Source of the DNA: an uncultured Verrucomicrobiales bacterium | GTDB lineage: Bacteria > Verrucomicrobiota > Verrucomicrobiia > Verrucomicrobiales > Akkermansiaceae | Reading direction: 5' to 3' | Assembly: GCA_937893015.1 (NCBI GenBank) | Contig: CALBJX010000031.1 | Location: 1-22,166, forward strand | DNA length: 22,166 nt | Part shown: positions 7,785 to 13,293 of the stretch, in pieces | Layout: every line of letters starts with the position of its first letter | Position numbering within the stretch: the first letter of the stretch is position 1 | Notes under the pieces: generated by a model | Told to the model about the DNA's origin: nothing | Databases searched by the model: none | What the model saw: only the letters and a program-made list of their open reading frames with translations | Translations under genes and position numbers: made by a program

Positions 7785-8873
7785 ATGGCCATCAAACTGT
7801 TTATCCCCGGTCCGACCATCGTGTCGGAGGACGTTCTCAAGGAACTCAGCCGCCCGATGATTTCCCACCGCTCCAAGGCGGCCTCCGAGCTGCAGAAGCG
7901 CATCTCCGACAATCTGCAGAAGGTGCTCTTCACGGACAACCGCATCCTGCTCTCCACCTCCTCCGGCTCCGGTCTCATGGAAGGTGCCATCCGCTCCTGC
8001 ACCGCCAAGCGCGCCGCCGTGTTCTCCGTGGGTGCCTTCGGTGACAAGTGGTTCAAGATGGCCAAGACCAACGGCGTGCCCGCCGACAAGTTCTCCAGCG
8101 TGATGGGCCAGCCCACCACCCCCGAGATGGTGGATGAAGCCCTCTCCACGGGCAAGTACGACCTCGTGACCGTGACCCACAACGAAACCTCCGCCGGTAT
8201 CCAGAACCCCGTGGAGGAAATCGCCGAGGTCATGAAGAAGTACCCCGATGTCGTGTGGTGCGTGGACGCCGTGTCCTCCGCCGCGGGCTCCAAGATTGAG
8301 ACGGACAAGCTCGGCATCGACGTGCTCATCACCTCCACCCAGAAAGCCCTTGCCTTGCCCCCCGGCATGGCCATCGCCGCCGTCAGCAAGAAGGCCTACG
8401 AGCGCACCGCCCAGGTGGAGAACCGCGGTCTCTACTTCGACCTCCGCAACCTCTGGGACTTCATCGACAAGAAGAACTACCAGTACACCTCCACCCCCTG
8501 CCTCACGCTGATGTACGGCCTCGACCGCCAGCTGGAGCACATCGTGAACGAGGAAGGCATCGAAGCCCGCTTCGCCCGCCACGAGGAGATGGCCAAGTGG
8601 ACCCGCGCCTGGGCCGACGAGCACTTCGCTGTGTACCCGAACCGCAACCACCTCTCCAAGACCCTCACGGTCATCGACAGCCACATCAAGGCCACGGGCG
8701 AGATGATGGATATCAAGGCCCTCAACGCCTTCCTTGCCGAGCGCAACATGACCGTCGGCAACGGCTATGGCGACCTGAAGGACAAGACCTTCCGCATCGC
8801 GCACATGGGCGAGCTCACCATCCCCGACCTGCAGGAGGTGACCGCCGCCATCGAAGAGTTCATCCGCAAGTGA
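7785..8873 (+). CDS. Class V pyridoxal-phosphate aminotransferase (alanine/serine-glyoxylate type)
   Basis: PLP-dependent aminotransferase of 362 residues in the alanine-glyoxylate/serine-pyruvate branch of class V. The N-terminus FIPGPT and HRSKAASEL are typical. HNETSAG at 132-138 is the family's HxETS motif, Asp161 (in CVDAVSS) should contact the PLP ring nitrogen, and Lys187 in STQKALALPPG is the PLP lysine. The exact substrate cannot be read from sequence; serine or alanine with glyoxylate, pyruvate or phosphohydroxypyruvate are the family's choices. It appears monocistronic: a terminator lies before it (7573) and another after it (8932). A good -10 TATACT (7749-7754) lies 30 bases before the ATG but has no convincing -35. 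No serA or glyoxylate genes are adjacent. Confidence 0.94.
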   Translation: MAIKLFIPGPTIVSEDVLKELSRPMISHRSKAASELQKRISDNLQKVLFTDNRILLSTSSGSGLMEGAIRSCTAKRAAVFSVGAFGDKWFKMAKTNGVPADKFSSVMGQPTTPEMVDEALSTGKYDLVTVTHNETSAGIQNPVEEIAEVMKKYPDVVWCVDAVSSAAGSKIETDKLGIDVLITSTQKALALPPGMAIAAVSKKAYERTAQVENRGLYFDLRNLWDFIDKKNYQYTSTPCLTLMYGLDRQLEHIVNEEGIEARFARHEEMAKWTRAWADEHFAVYPNRNHLSKTLTVIDSHIKATGEMMDIKALNAFLAERNMTVGNGYGDLKDKTFRIAHMGELTIPDLQEVTAAIEEFIRK

Positions 8874-8876
8874 GAT

Positions 8877-8904
8877 GTACAACGTACAAAGTACAATGTA
8901 CAAA
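8877..8904. repeat. Four tandem GTACAAN heptamers
   Basis: GTACAAC, GTACAAA, GTACAAT, GTACAAA in direct tandem, starting three bases after the aminotransferase stop codon and ending before its terminator, so they are probably transcribed as part of the 3' untranslated region. Each unit contains the palindrome GTAC. Confidence 0.8.
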
Positions 8905-8931
8905 TCCTTTCAGTGAGCAACCGCTTTTTTC

Positions 8932-8964
8932 AACCGCAAGGTGCTCTTGCACCTTGCGGTTTTT
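8932..8964 (+). terminator. Strong intrinsic terminator after the aminotransferase
   Basis: Perfect 13-bp stem AACCGCAAGGTGC, loop TCTT, GCACCTTGCGGTT, ending in a short T-run. It separates the aminotransferase from the thioesterase gene 26 bases on. Confidence 0.9.
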
Positions 8965-8989
8965 CAGCTTATTTTTAATGTTATTTAAC

Positions 8990-9394
8990 ATGAAACCTCA
9001 ATTTACTCTCCCTTATCAGGTGATGTACTACGACACCGACTGCGGCGGCGTGGTGCATAATCTGGCCTACCTCCGCTGGGTGGAGGAAGCACGCACCAAG
9101 ATGGGCACCGCACTGGACATTCCCTTTGCAGAGATGGCGAAGGAAGGCAAGCACCTCGTCCTTGTCCGCCACGAGGTCGATTATCACTCCCCCGCCTTCA
9201 TGGGGGAGACGATGCATGTCAACTGCCTGCTGGAGCGCGTGGAAGGCGCGAGCATGTTCTTCCGCTTCGAAATCCGCCGCCCCGAGACCGACAAGCTCTG
9301 CGTGACCGTCCGCCAGCGCCTCGCCCTCGTGCAGATGCCCAAGGGTCGCCCCCTGCGCATCCCCGCCGACTGGGCCGCCAAGGTGGCGGAATGA
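8990..9394 (+). CDS. Hotdog-fold acyl-CoA thioesterase, YbgC/4-hydroxybenzoyl-CoA type
   Basis: Small (134-residue) thioesterase that hydrolyses acyl- or aroyl-CoA esters in the cytoplasm. The N-terminal signature YYDTDCGGVVHNLAYLRW matches the family pattern, with Asp17 as the catalytic acid and the G-V-V-H-N helix start, followed by EEAR. The length fits the family. I chose the ATG before KPQFTLPYQ because the conserved strand begins there; an in-frame ATG four codons upstream (8978) is possible. A small dyad ATGTTA-TT-TAACAT (8979-8992) overlaps the start codon and could be an operator or chance. YbgC itself sits with tol-pal genes, which are absent here, so the substrate is open. Confidence 0.92.
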   Translation: MKPQFTLPYQVMYYDTDCGGVVHNLAYLRWVEEARTKMGTALDIPFAEMAKEGKHLVLVRHEVDYHSPAFMGETMHVNCLLERVEGASMFFRFEIRRPETDKLCVTVRQRLALVQMPKGRPLRIPADWAAKVAE

Positions 9395-9441
9395 ATGGAC
9401 AAAGCACGAAAAGAGAGCGCGACTGTTGCCGCAGCATAACG

Positions 9442-9477
9442 AAAAGCCCGCCTGACATGCTGTCAGACGGGCTTTTT
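9442..9477 (+). terminator. Intrinsic terminator after the thioesterase
   Basis: Stem AAAAGCCCG-(C)-CTGACA, loop TGC, TGTCAG-(A)-CGGGCTTTT plus one T. With an A-run on one side and a T-run on the other it can work in both directions. It has the same C-A internal mismatch as the def terminator and the same TGC loop as hairpins in the neighbouring repeat array. Confidence 0.88.
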
Positions 9478-9504
9478 CGGCCATGTACAAAGCAGCCCCG
9501 AGGA

Positions 9505-9598
9505 GGAGCCACGGCGTGCGATATAAAAAGGACCTCCGCTCGATGAAGAGCGGAGGCCGAAGAATAGAGCCGTAGCTCACCACATTAGTGGCGACGAC
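9505..9598 (-). terminator. Terminator unit T3 (left arm)
   Basis: Outermost of three near-identical 94-95-base units. Read on the minus strand it begins GTCGTCGCCACTAATGTGG, contains the stem CCTCCGCTC-TTCATC-GAGCGGAGG followed by TCCTTTTTATATCGC, and ends GCCGTGGCTCC. It starts with the same bases as the end of the PEP-CTERM coding sequence but no gene body precedes it. Confidence 0.85.
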
Positions 9599-9601
9599 AA
9601 A

Positions 9602-9729
9602 GCCGCCGACGGCCCCCGGAGGGGCACCTGCGCAGCAGGTGGTAAGGCGGATTGGACAAACACGCAGTGTTTGCCCGAAGGGTAAAAGCCCCGTGGGGCG
9701 GGGCTTTTATCAACGTGGGGCGCAGCCCC
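9602..9729 (-). repeat. GC-rich hairpin module H3 (left arm)
   Basis: 128 bases made almost entirely of short hairpins with fixed loops: a GGGGC-TGC-GCCCC stem, a stem with CCCCA loop (9684-9708), a CCC-TTC-GGG stem, and two stems with TGC loops (9657-9673 and 9625-9641). It ends in GGCCGTCGGCGGC. No reading frame makes sense of it. Confidence 0.85.
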
Positions 9730-9737
9730 GAGGCGGA

Positions 9738-9832
9738 GGAGCCACGGCCGGCGATATAAAAAATGACCTCCGCCCAATGAAGAGCGGAGGCCGAAGAGTA
9801 GAGCCGTAGCTCACCACATCAGTGGCGACGAC
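9738..9832 (-). terminator. Terminator unit T2 (left arm)
   Basis: Middle unit, with several substitutions against T1 and T3. The stem change A to G turns a U-A pair into U-G, so the hairpin is kept. The stop codon of the remnant reading frame changes from TAA to TGA and so stays a stop. Confidence 0.85.
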
Positions 9833-9835
9833 AAA

Positions 9836-9940
9836 GCCGCCGACGGCCCCGCGTAGTGGGCGAGCGAAGCGAGGTAAGGCGGATTAGCCAACTGCGCAGC
9901 AGTTGCCCGAAGGGCAAAAGCCCCGTGGGGCGGGGCTTTT
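9836..9940 (-). repeat. GC-rich hairpin module H2 (left arm)
   Basis: 105-base module lacking the leading GGGGC hairpin of H1 and H3. It has the CCCCA-loop stem (9916-9940), a GCCC-TTC-GGGC stem and a TGC-loop stem CAACTGC/GCAGTTG (9889-9905), then TAATCCGCCTTACC and GGGGCCGTCGGCGGC. Confidence 0.85.
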
Positions 9941-9947
9941 GGCAAGA

Positions 9948-10075
9948 CCGCCGACGGCCCCGATAGGGCGCACCGCGGAGCGGGGCGGTAAGGCGGGCTG
10001 GACAATGCCGCAGGCATTGCCCCGAAGGGGCGAGGTGCCGTGAGGCGGCACCGAGTCAACGTGGGGCGAAGCCCC
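9948..10075 (-). repeat. GC-rich hairpin module H1 (left arm)
   Basis: 128-base module next to the PEP-CTERM end. It has GGGGC-TTC-GCCCC, GGTGCCG-CCTCA-CGGCACC (10034-10052), GCCCC-TTC-GGGGC and CAATGCC-TGC-GGCATTG (10003-10019). H1 to H3 with T1 to T3 fill most of the 769-base gene-free interval 9395-10163. Confidence 0.85.
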
Positions 10076-10083
10076 GAGGAGGA

Positions 10084-10177
10084 GGAGCCACGGCATGCGA
10101 TATAAAAATGACCTCCGCTCGATGAAGAGCGGAGGCCGAAGAATAGAGCCGTAGCTCACCACATTAGTGGCGACGAC
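10084..10177 (-). terminator. Terminator unit T1, overlapping the end of the PEP-CTERM gene (left arm)
   Basis: The unit begins inside the last codons of the PEP-CTERM gene (CGT CGC CAC TAA) and carries its intrinsic terminator (stem CCTCCGCTC/GAGCGGAGG at 10112-10135, T-run after it). GAGCTACGGC before the stem can pair with GCCGTGGCTC after it (one G-U), giving an outer 10-bp helix around the terminator. Confidence 0.88.
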
Positions 10178-10835
10178 GAGCAGCCAGCCCGGCGAGAGCC
10201 AGCAGAGAAAGCGTCGCGGTAGCAGGCTCGGGAGCCAGCGTCATGGTCATGATCGGGCCGTACTTACTATCCTTACCGCCGCCGTTTTGAATGAGGAAAC
10301 CGCAGTATTTATCGTTTGAATCCGTATTATCAATCTTTATCGCCTTCATGGAAAGCGCCGTCGCGTTGCTCGGATCGAAGGTTGTTCCCACAATCGTGGA
10401 CTCCGTAACAAAGTAGATGGAATAGGTCGTGTCCGTGGACAGCGTAATACCCTTACCGAACGTAATCGTCGTTTCCGTGTCAGCAACCTTGGAGAAAGAA
10501 TCGGACACGCCTAACACGTTGTAGGGCTTCGGGTCTTGCCAGTGATCGCGGTCCGTGATGACTGCTTTCAGGGCGGAGCCTGCGGAATCGCTATTGGCAG
10601 CCAAGGTGATGCTCTTCAGTGTCAGCTCGGCAGGAAGAGGGGTCACATTCTGCCCCTGATAGGCCAAGTCCATACGGACACTGTCACCCAGATAGAACTG
10701 GAAGCCGTACTTGTCATTACTGTAATCCAGAGTTTGTTCGGGCGTAATGGTGGTAATCGTTGTCAGTGACCAATCGTCCGCAGCCGTTGCAACAGCCATG
10801 GACGCACAGGTCAGAGCAATCAGAGTTTTGTTCAT
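10164..10835 (-). CDS. Secreted PEP-CTERM domain protein
   Basis: Exported surface protein of 223 residues. It starts with a signal peptide (MNKTLIALTCASMAVATAA, cleavage likely near 19) and ends in the PEP-CTERM sorting signal: Pro202-Glu203-Pro204, a short hydrophobic helix ATATLSLLALAGLAA, then RRRH. In the known system an exosortase cleaves at PEP and passes the protein to the cell surface. The middle (20-200) is rich in Thr, Ser and Asp with alternating beta-strand patterns, as in a beta-sandwich, but I recognise no named domain. The start was chosen at the signal peptide Met, not at an in-frame Met 12 codons upstream. The gene is visibly less GC-rich than its neighbours, which may mean transfer or relaxed selection. 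Its last codons belong to repeat unit T1. Confidence 0.93.
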   Translation of the reverse strand: MNKTLIALTCASMAVATAADDWSLTTITTITPEQTLDYSNDKYGFQFYLGDSVRMDLAYQGQNVTPLPAELTLKSITLAANSDSAGSALKAVITDRDHWQDPKPYNVLGVSDSFSKVADTETTITFGKGITLSTDTTYSIYFVTESTIVGTTFDPSNATALSMKAIKIDNTDSNDKYCGFLIQNGGGKDSKYGPIMTMTLAPEPATATLSLLALAGLAARRRH

Positions 10836-10931
10836 GGTATATTTTGTTTGTATATGGTTGATAGTGTGCAAGAGCGGGCGAGAATCCTATGCACGTGATA
10901 TAGCATTGCGCACACTCTGCGGGGGTGAGTA

Positions 10932-10952
10932 TACAGCATTTGAAATGCTGTA
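10932..10952. repeat. 21-base near-palindrome, copy 1 (inner edge of left arm)
   Basis: TACAGCATTT, a central G, then AAATGCTGTA: ten-base arms, fully self-complementary except for the central base. It lies 97 bases upstream of the PEP-CTERM start, so it could be an operator. The left arm ends six bases further on. Confidence 0.85.
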
Positions 10953-10958
10953 GGCATC

Positions 10959-11208
10959 ATGAATGCTTGTAAGATATTGATAATGTAAATTATGAGACAC
11001 CGGCAAGAGTGGCGCCATTAGTGGAATCAAGACTCTTCTGAAGCGCTCCTGAGCTCTATGCTGCGGCGTCGTTTCTGCGATGACAGGGAGCATGCTCAAT
11101 TCATGTTTTGTTTTTCTCTTCGCTCCAACTTGCATATTTTTCAATATTTTCTGCATATTTGTCTTGCTACAGCATTTCAAATGCTGTAGTCCTGCTTCCC
11201 TTCCTGCC
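10959..11208. other. Unique 250-base spacer at the palindrome centre
   Basis: This is the only single-copy DNA in the window. It is clearly more AT-rich than the arms, particularly 11100-11170 with runs such as TTTTTCAATATTTTC. I see no credible gene: the short open frames crossing it lack a recognisable protein pattern. It contains one full copy of the 21-23-base near-palindrome (11167-11189) and a separate perfect 10-base palindrome GAGCATGCTC at 11088-11097. Either edge could be the true chromosomal continuation of the arm. If the duplication is an artefact, this spacer is probably the genuine flank of the PEP-CTERM gene. Confidence 0.9.
11167..11189. repeat. 23-base near-palindrome, copy 2 (within the spacer)
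   Basis: CTACAGCATTT, a central C, AAATGCTGTAG: eleven-base arms, the longest copy. The next copy is centred 47 bases on, leaving 24 unrelated bases between the 23-mers. Confidence 0.85.
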
Positions 11209-11214
11209 GATGCC

Positions 11215-11235
11215 TACAGCATTTCAAATGCTGTA
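11215..11235. repeat. 21-base near-palindrome, copy 3 (inner edge of right arm)
   Basis: TACAGCATTT, a central C, AAATGCTGTA; the mirror of copy 1. It lies 96 bases upstream of the right-arm PEP-CTERM start codon. The right arm begins six bases before it, at 11209. Confidence 0.85.
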
Positions 11236-11331
11236 TACTCACCCCCGCAGAGTGTGCGCAATGCTATATCACGTGCATAGGATTCTCGCCCGCTCTTGCA
11301 CACTATCAACCATATACAAACAAAATATACC

Positions 11332-12003
11332 ATGAACAAAACTCTGATTGCTCTGACCTGTGCGTCCATGGCTGTTGCAACGGCTGCGGACGATTGGTCA
11401 CTGACAACGATTACCACCATTACGCCCGAACAAACTCTGGATTACAGTAATGACAAGTACGGCTTCCAGTTCTATCTGGGTGACAGTGTCCGTATGGACT
11501 TGGCCTATCAGGGGCAGAATGTGACCCCTCTTCCTGCCGAGCTGACACTGAAGAGCATCACCTTGGCTGCCAATAGCGATTCCGCAGGCTCCGCCCTGAA
11601 AGCAGTCATCACGGACCGCGATCACTGGCAAGACCCGAAGCCCTACAACGTGTTAGGCGTGTCCGATTCTTTCTCCAAGGTTGCTGACACGGAAACGACG
11701 ATTACGTTCGGTAAGGGTATTACGCTGTCCACGGACACGACCTATTCCATCTACTTTGTTACGGAGTCCACGATTGTGGGAACAACCTTCGATCCGAGCA
11801 ACGCGACGGCGCTTTCCATGAAGGCGATAAAGATTGATAATACGGATTCAAACGATAAATACTGCGGTTTCCTCATTCAAAACGGCGGCGGTAAGGATAG
11901 TAAGTACGGCCCGATCATGACCATGACGCTGGCTCCCGAGCCTGCTACCGCGACGCTTTCTCTGCTGGCTCTCGCCGGGCTGGCTGCTCGTCGTCGCCAC
12001 TAA
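11332..12003 (+). CDS. Secreted PEP-CTERM domain protein (mirror copy)
   Basis: Identical 223-residue copy, transcribed away from the left-arm copy. The two start codons are separated by 496 bases of AT-richer DNA that includes the spacer and all three near-palindromes; no gene lies between them. It has a signal peptide at 1-19 and PEP at 202-204 followed by the hydrophobic helix and RRRH. No clear -35/-10 pair is visible upstream; TATACA and TATACC lie within 20 bases of the ATG but without partners. Confidence 0.93.
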   Translation: MNKTLIALTCASMAVATAADDWSLTTITTITPEQTLDYSNDKYGFQFYLGDSVRMDLAYQGQNVTPLPAELTLKSITLAANSDSAGSALKAVITDRDHWQDPKPYNVLGVSDSFSKVADTETTITFGKGITLSTDTTYSIYFVTESTIVGTTFDPSNATALSMKAIKIDNTDSNDKYCGFLIQNGGGKDSKYGPIMTMTLAPEPATATLSLLALAGLAARRRH

Positions 12004-12083
12004 TGTGGTGAGCTACGGCTCTATTCTTCGGCCTCCGCTCTTCATCGAGCGGAGGTCATTTTTATATCGCATGCCGTGGCTCC
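11990..12083 (+). terminator. Terminator unit T1, overlapping the end of the PEP-CTERM gene (right arm)
   Basis: Begins GTCGTCGCCACTAATGTGG, in which CAC TAA are the last codon and stop of the gene. Hairpins follow: CCAC-TAAT-GTGG, GAGC-TACG-GCTC (a UNCG-type loop), then the terminator stem at 12032-12055 with TCATTTTTA. GAGCTACGGC (upstream) can alternatively pair with GCCGTGGCTC (downstream). Confidence 0.88.
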
Positions 12084-12091
12084 TCCTCCTC

Positions 12092-12219
12092 GGGGCTTCG
12101 CCCCACGTTGACTCGGTGCCGCCTCACGGCACCTCGCCCCTTCGGGGCAATGCCTGCGGCATTGTCCAGCCCGCCTTACCGCCCCGCTCCGCGGTGCGCC
12201 CTATCGGGGCCGTCGGCGG
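12092..12219 (+). repeat. GC-rich hairpin module H1 (right arm)
   Basis: Stems in order: GGGGC-TTC-GCCCC (12092-12104), GGTGCCG-CCTCA-CGGCACC (12115-12133), GCCCC-TTC-GGGGC (12136-12148) and CAATGCC-TGC-GGCATTG (12148-12164). Then come the conserved CCGCCTTACC, a weaker ACCGC/GCGGT stem and GGGGCCGTCGGCGG. Confidence 0.85.
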
Positions 12220-12226
12220 TCTTGCC

Positions 12227-12331
12227 AAAAGCCCCGCCCCACGGGGCTTTTGCCCTTCGGGCAACTGCTGCGCAGTTGGCTAATCCGCCTTACCTCGCTT
12301 CGCTCGCCCACTACGCGGGGCCGTCGGCGGC
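12227..12331 (+). repeat. GC-rich hairpin module H2 (right arm)
   Basis: Stems in order: AAAAGCCCCG-CCCCA-CGGGGCTTTT (12227-12251), GCCC-TTC-GGGC (12252-12262), CAACTGC-TGC-GCAGTTG (12262-12278). Then TAATCCGCCTTACC, a region without a clean stem, and GGGGCCGTCGGCGGC. It joins directly to T2. Confidence 0.85.
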
Positions 12332-12334
12332 TTT

Positions 12335-12429
12335 GTCGTCGCCACTGATGTGGTGAGCTACGGCTCTACTCTTCGGCCTCCGCTCTTCATTGGGCGGAGG
12401 TCATTTTTTATATCGCCGGCCGTGGCTCC
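12335..12429 (+). terminator. Terminator unit T2 (right arm)
   Basis: Stem CCTCCGCTC/GGGCGGAGG at 12377-12400 with one U-G pair, followed by TCATTTTTTA. The differences from T1 and T3 fall mainly in loops or keep the pairing. Confidence 0.85.
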
Positions 12430-12437
12430 TCCGCCTC

Positions 12438-12565
12438 GGGGCTGCGCCCCACGTTGATAAAAGCCCCGCCCCACGGGGCTTTTACCCTTCGGGCAAACAC
12501 TGCGTGTTTGTCCAATCCGCCTTACCACCTGCTGCGCAGGTGCCCCTCCGGGGGCCGTCGGCGGC
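12438..12565 (+). repeat. GC-rich hairpin module H3 (right arm)
   Basis: Stems in order: GGGGC-TGC-GCCCC (12438-12450), AAAAGCCCCG-CCCCA-CGGGGCTTTT (12459-12483), CCC-TTC-GGG, CAAACAC-TGC-GTGTTTG (12494-12510). Then AATCCGCCTTACC, CACCTGC-TGC-GCAGGTG (12526-12542) and GGGGGCCGTCGGCGGC. It has the same length (128 bases) as H1. Confidence 0.85.
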
Positions 12566-12568
12566 TTT

Positions 12569-12662
12569 GTCGTCGCCACTAATGTGGTGAGCTACGGCTC
12601 TATTCTTCGGCCTCCGCTCTTCATCGAGCGGAGGTCCTTTTTATATCGCACGCCGTGGCTCC
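12569..12662 (+). terminator. Terminator unit T3 (right arm)
   Basis: Nearly identical to T1: one change before the T-run (TCCTTTTT) and one before GCCGTGG. Stem at 12611-12634. It ends the array about 30 bases before the bidirectional thioesterase terminator; together they close the 769-base gene-free interval 12004-12772. Confidence 0.85.
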
Positions 12663-12689
12663 TCCTCGGGGCTGCTTTGTACATGGCCG

Positions 12690-12725
12690 AAAAAGCCCGT
12701 CTGACAGCATGTCAGGCGGGCTTTT
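12690..12725 (-). terminator. Intrinsic terminator after the thioesterase (mirror copy)
   Basis: Mirror of the A/T-flanked stem with one internal mismatch and a three-base loop. In this arm it also faces the end of the repeat array that follows the PEP-CTERM gene. Confidence 0.88.
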
Positions 12726-12772
12726 CGTTATGCTGCGGCAACAGTCGCGCTCTCTTTTCGTGCTTTGTCCAT

Positions 12773-13177
12773 TCATTCCGCCACCTTGGCGGCCCAGTCG
12801 GCGGGGATGCGCAGGGGGCGACCCTTGGGCATCTGCACGAGGGCGAGGCGCTGGCGGACGGTCACGCAGAGCTTGTCGGTCTCGGGGCGGCGGATTTCGA
12901 AGCGGAAGAACATGCTCGCGCCTTCCACGCGCTCCAGCAGGCAGTTGACATGCATCGTCTCCCCCATGAAGGCGGGGGAGTGATAATCGACCTCGTGGCG
13001 GACAAGGACGAGGTGCTTGCCTTCCTTCGCCATCTCTGCAAAGGGAATGTCCAGTGCGGTGCCCATCTTGGTGCGTGCTTCCTCCACCCAGCGGAGGTAG
13101 GCCAGATTATGCACCACGCCGCCGCAGTCGGTGTCGTAGTACATCACCTGATAAGGGAGAGTAAATTGAGGTTTCAT
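12773..13177 (-). CDS. Hotdog-fold acyl-CoA thioesterase (mirror copy)
   Basis: Identical 134-residue copy with the YYDTDCGGVVHN signature and Asp17. The mirrored terminator at 12690-12725 follows it. Confidence 0.91.
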   Translation of the reverse strand: MKPQFTLPYQVMYYDTDCGGVVHNLAYLRWVEEARTKMGTALDIPFAEMAKEGKHLVLVRHEVDYHSPAFMGETMHVNCLLERVEGASMFFRFEIRRPETDKLCVTVRQRLALVQMPKGRPLRIPADWAAKVAE

Positions 13178-13202
13178 GTTAAATAACATTAAAAATAAGC
13201 TG

Positions 13203-13235
13203 AAAAACCGCAAGGTGCAAGAGCACCTTGCGGTT
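13203..13235 (-). terminator. Strong intrinsic terminator after the aminotransferase (mirror copy)
   Basis: Mirror of the perfect 13-bp stem with the four-base loop. Confidence 0.9.
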
Positions 13236-13262
13236 GAAAAAAGCGGTTGCTCACTGAAAGGA

Positions 13263-13290
13263 TTTGTACATTGTACTTTGTACGTTGTAC
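13263..13290. repeat. Four tandem heptamers (mirror copy)
   Basis: Mirror of the GTACAAN run, read here as TTTGTAC, ATTGTAC, TTTGTAC, GTTGTAC, between the aminotransferase stop and its terminator. Confidence 0.8.
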
Positions 13291-13293
13291 ATC

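Larger units (their letters stand above)
1..10958. repeat. Left arm of an 11 kb inverted repeat
   Basis: This arm is the reverse complement of 11209-22166. I checked it at the two window ends, at the inner edges, across the repeat array at 9495-10177, and through all protein translations, which are the same residue for residue in both arms. I found no mismatch, but I could not align every base by machine. The arm carries eight genes, from ftsK at the outer end to the PEP-CTERM gene at the inner end. Identity across coding and non-coding DNA means the duplication is either very recent, kept identical by gene conversion, or produced during sequencing or assembly. The symmetry breaks after 10958 (bases 10959-10961 no longer pair with 11206-11208). 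Confidence 0.97.

Noticed and set aside
10932..11235. A CRISPR array
   Set aside because: Only three dyads, repeat and spacer lengths of 21-24 bases, and no cas gene in the window. Kept as an unexplained palindromic repeat.
10164..12003. Two divergent PEP-CTERM paralogues
   Set aside because: They are base-identical as part of the full-length palindrome, so they are one gene shown twice, not a diverged family.
12092..12565. Integron attC sites or tRNA genes in the GC-rich hairpin array
   Set aside because: No attC core sites, no extrahelical-base pattern and no integrase; no tRNA cloverleaf with an anticodon loop or CCA end can be made from these stems.
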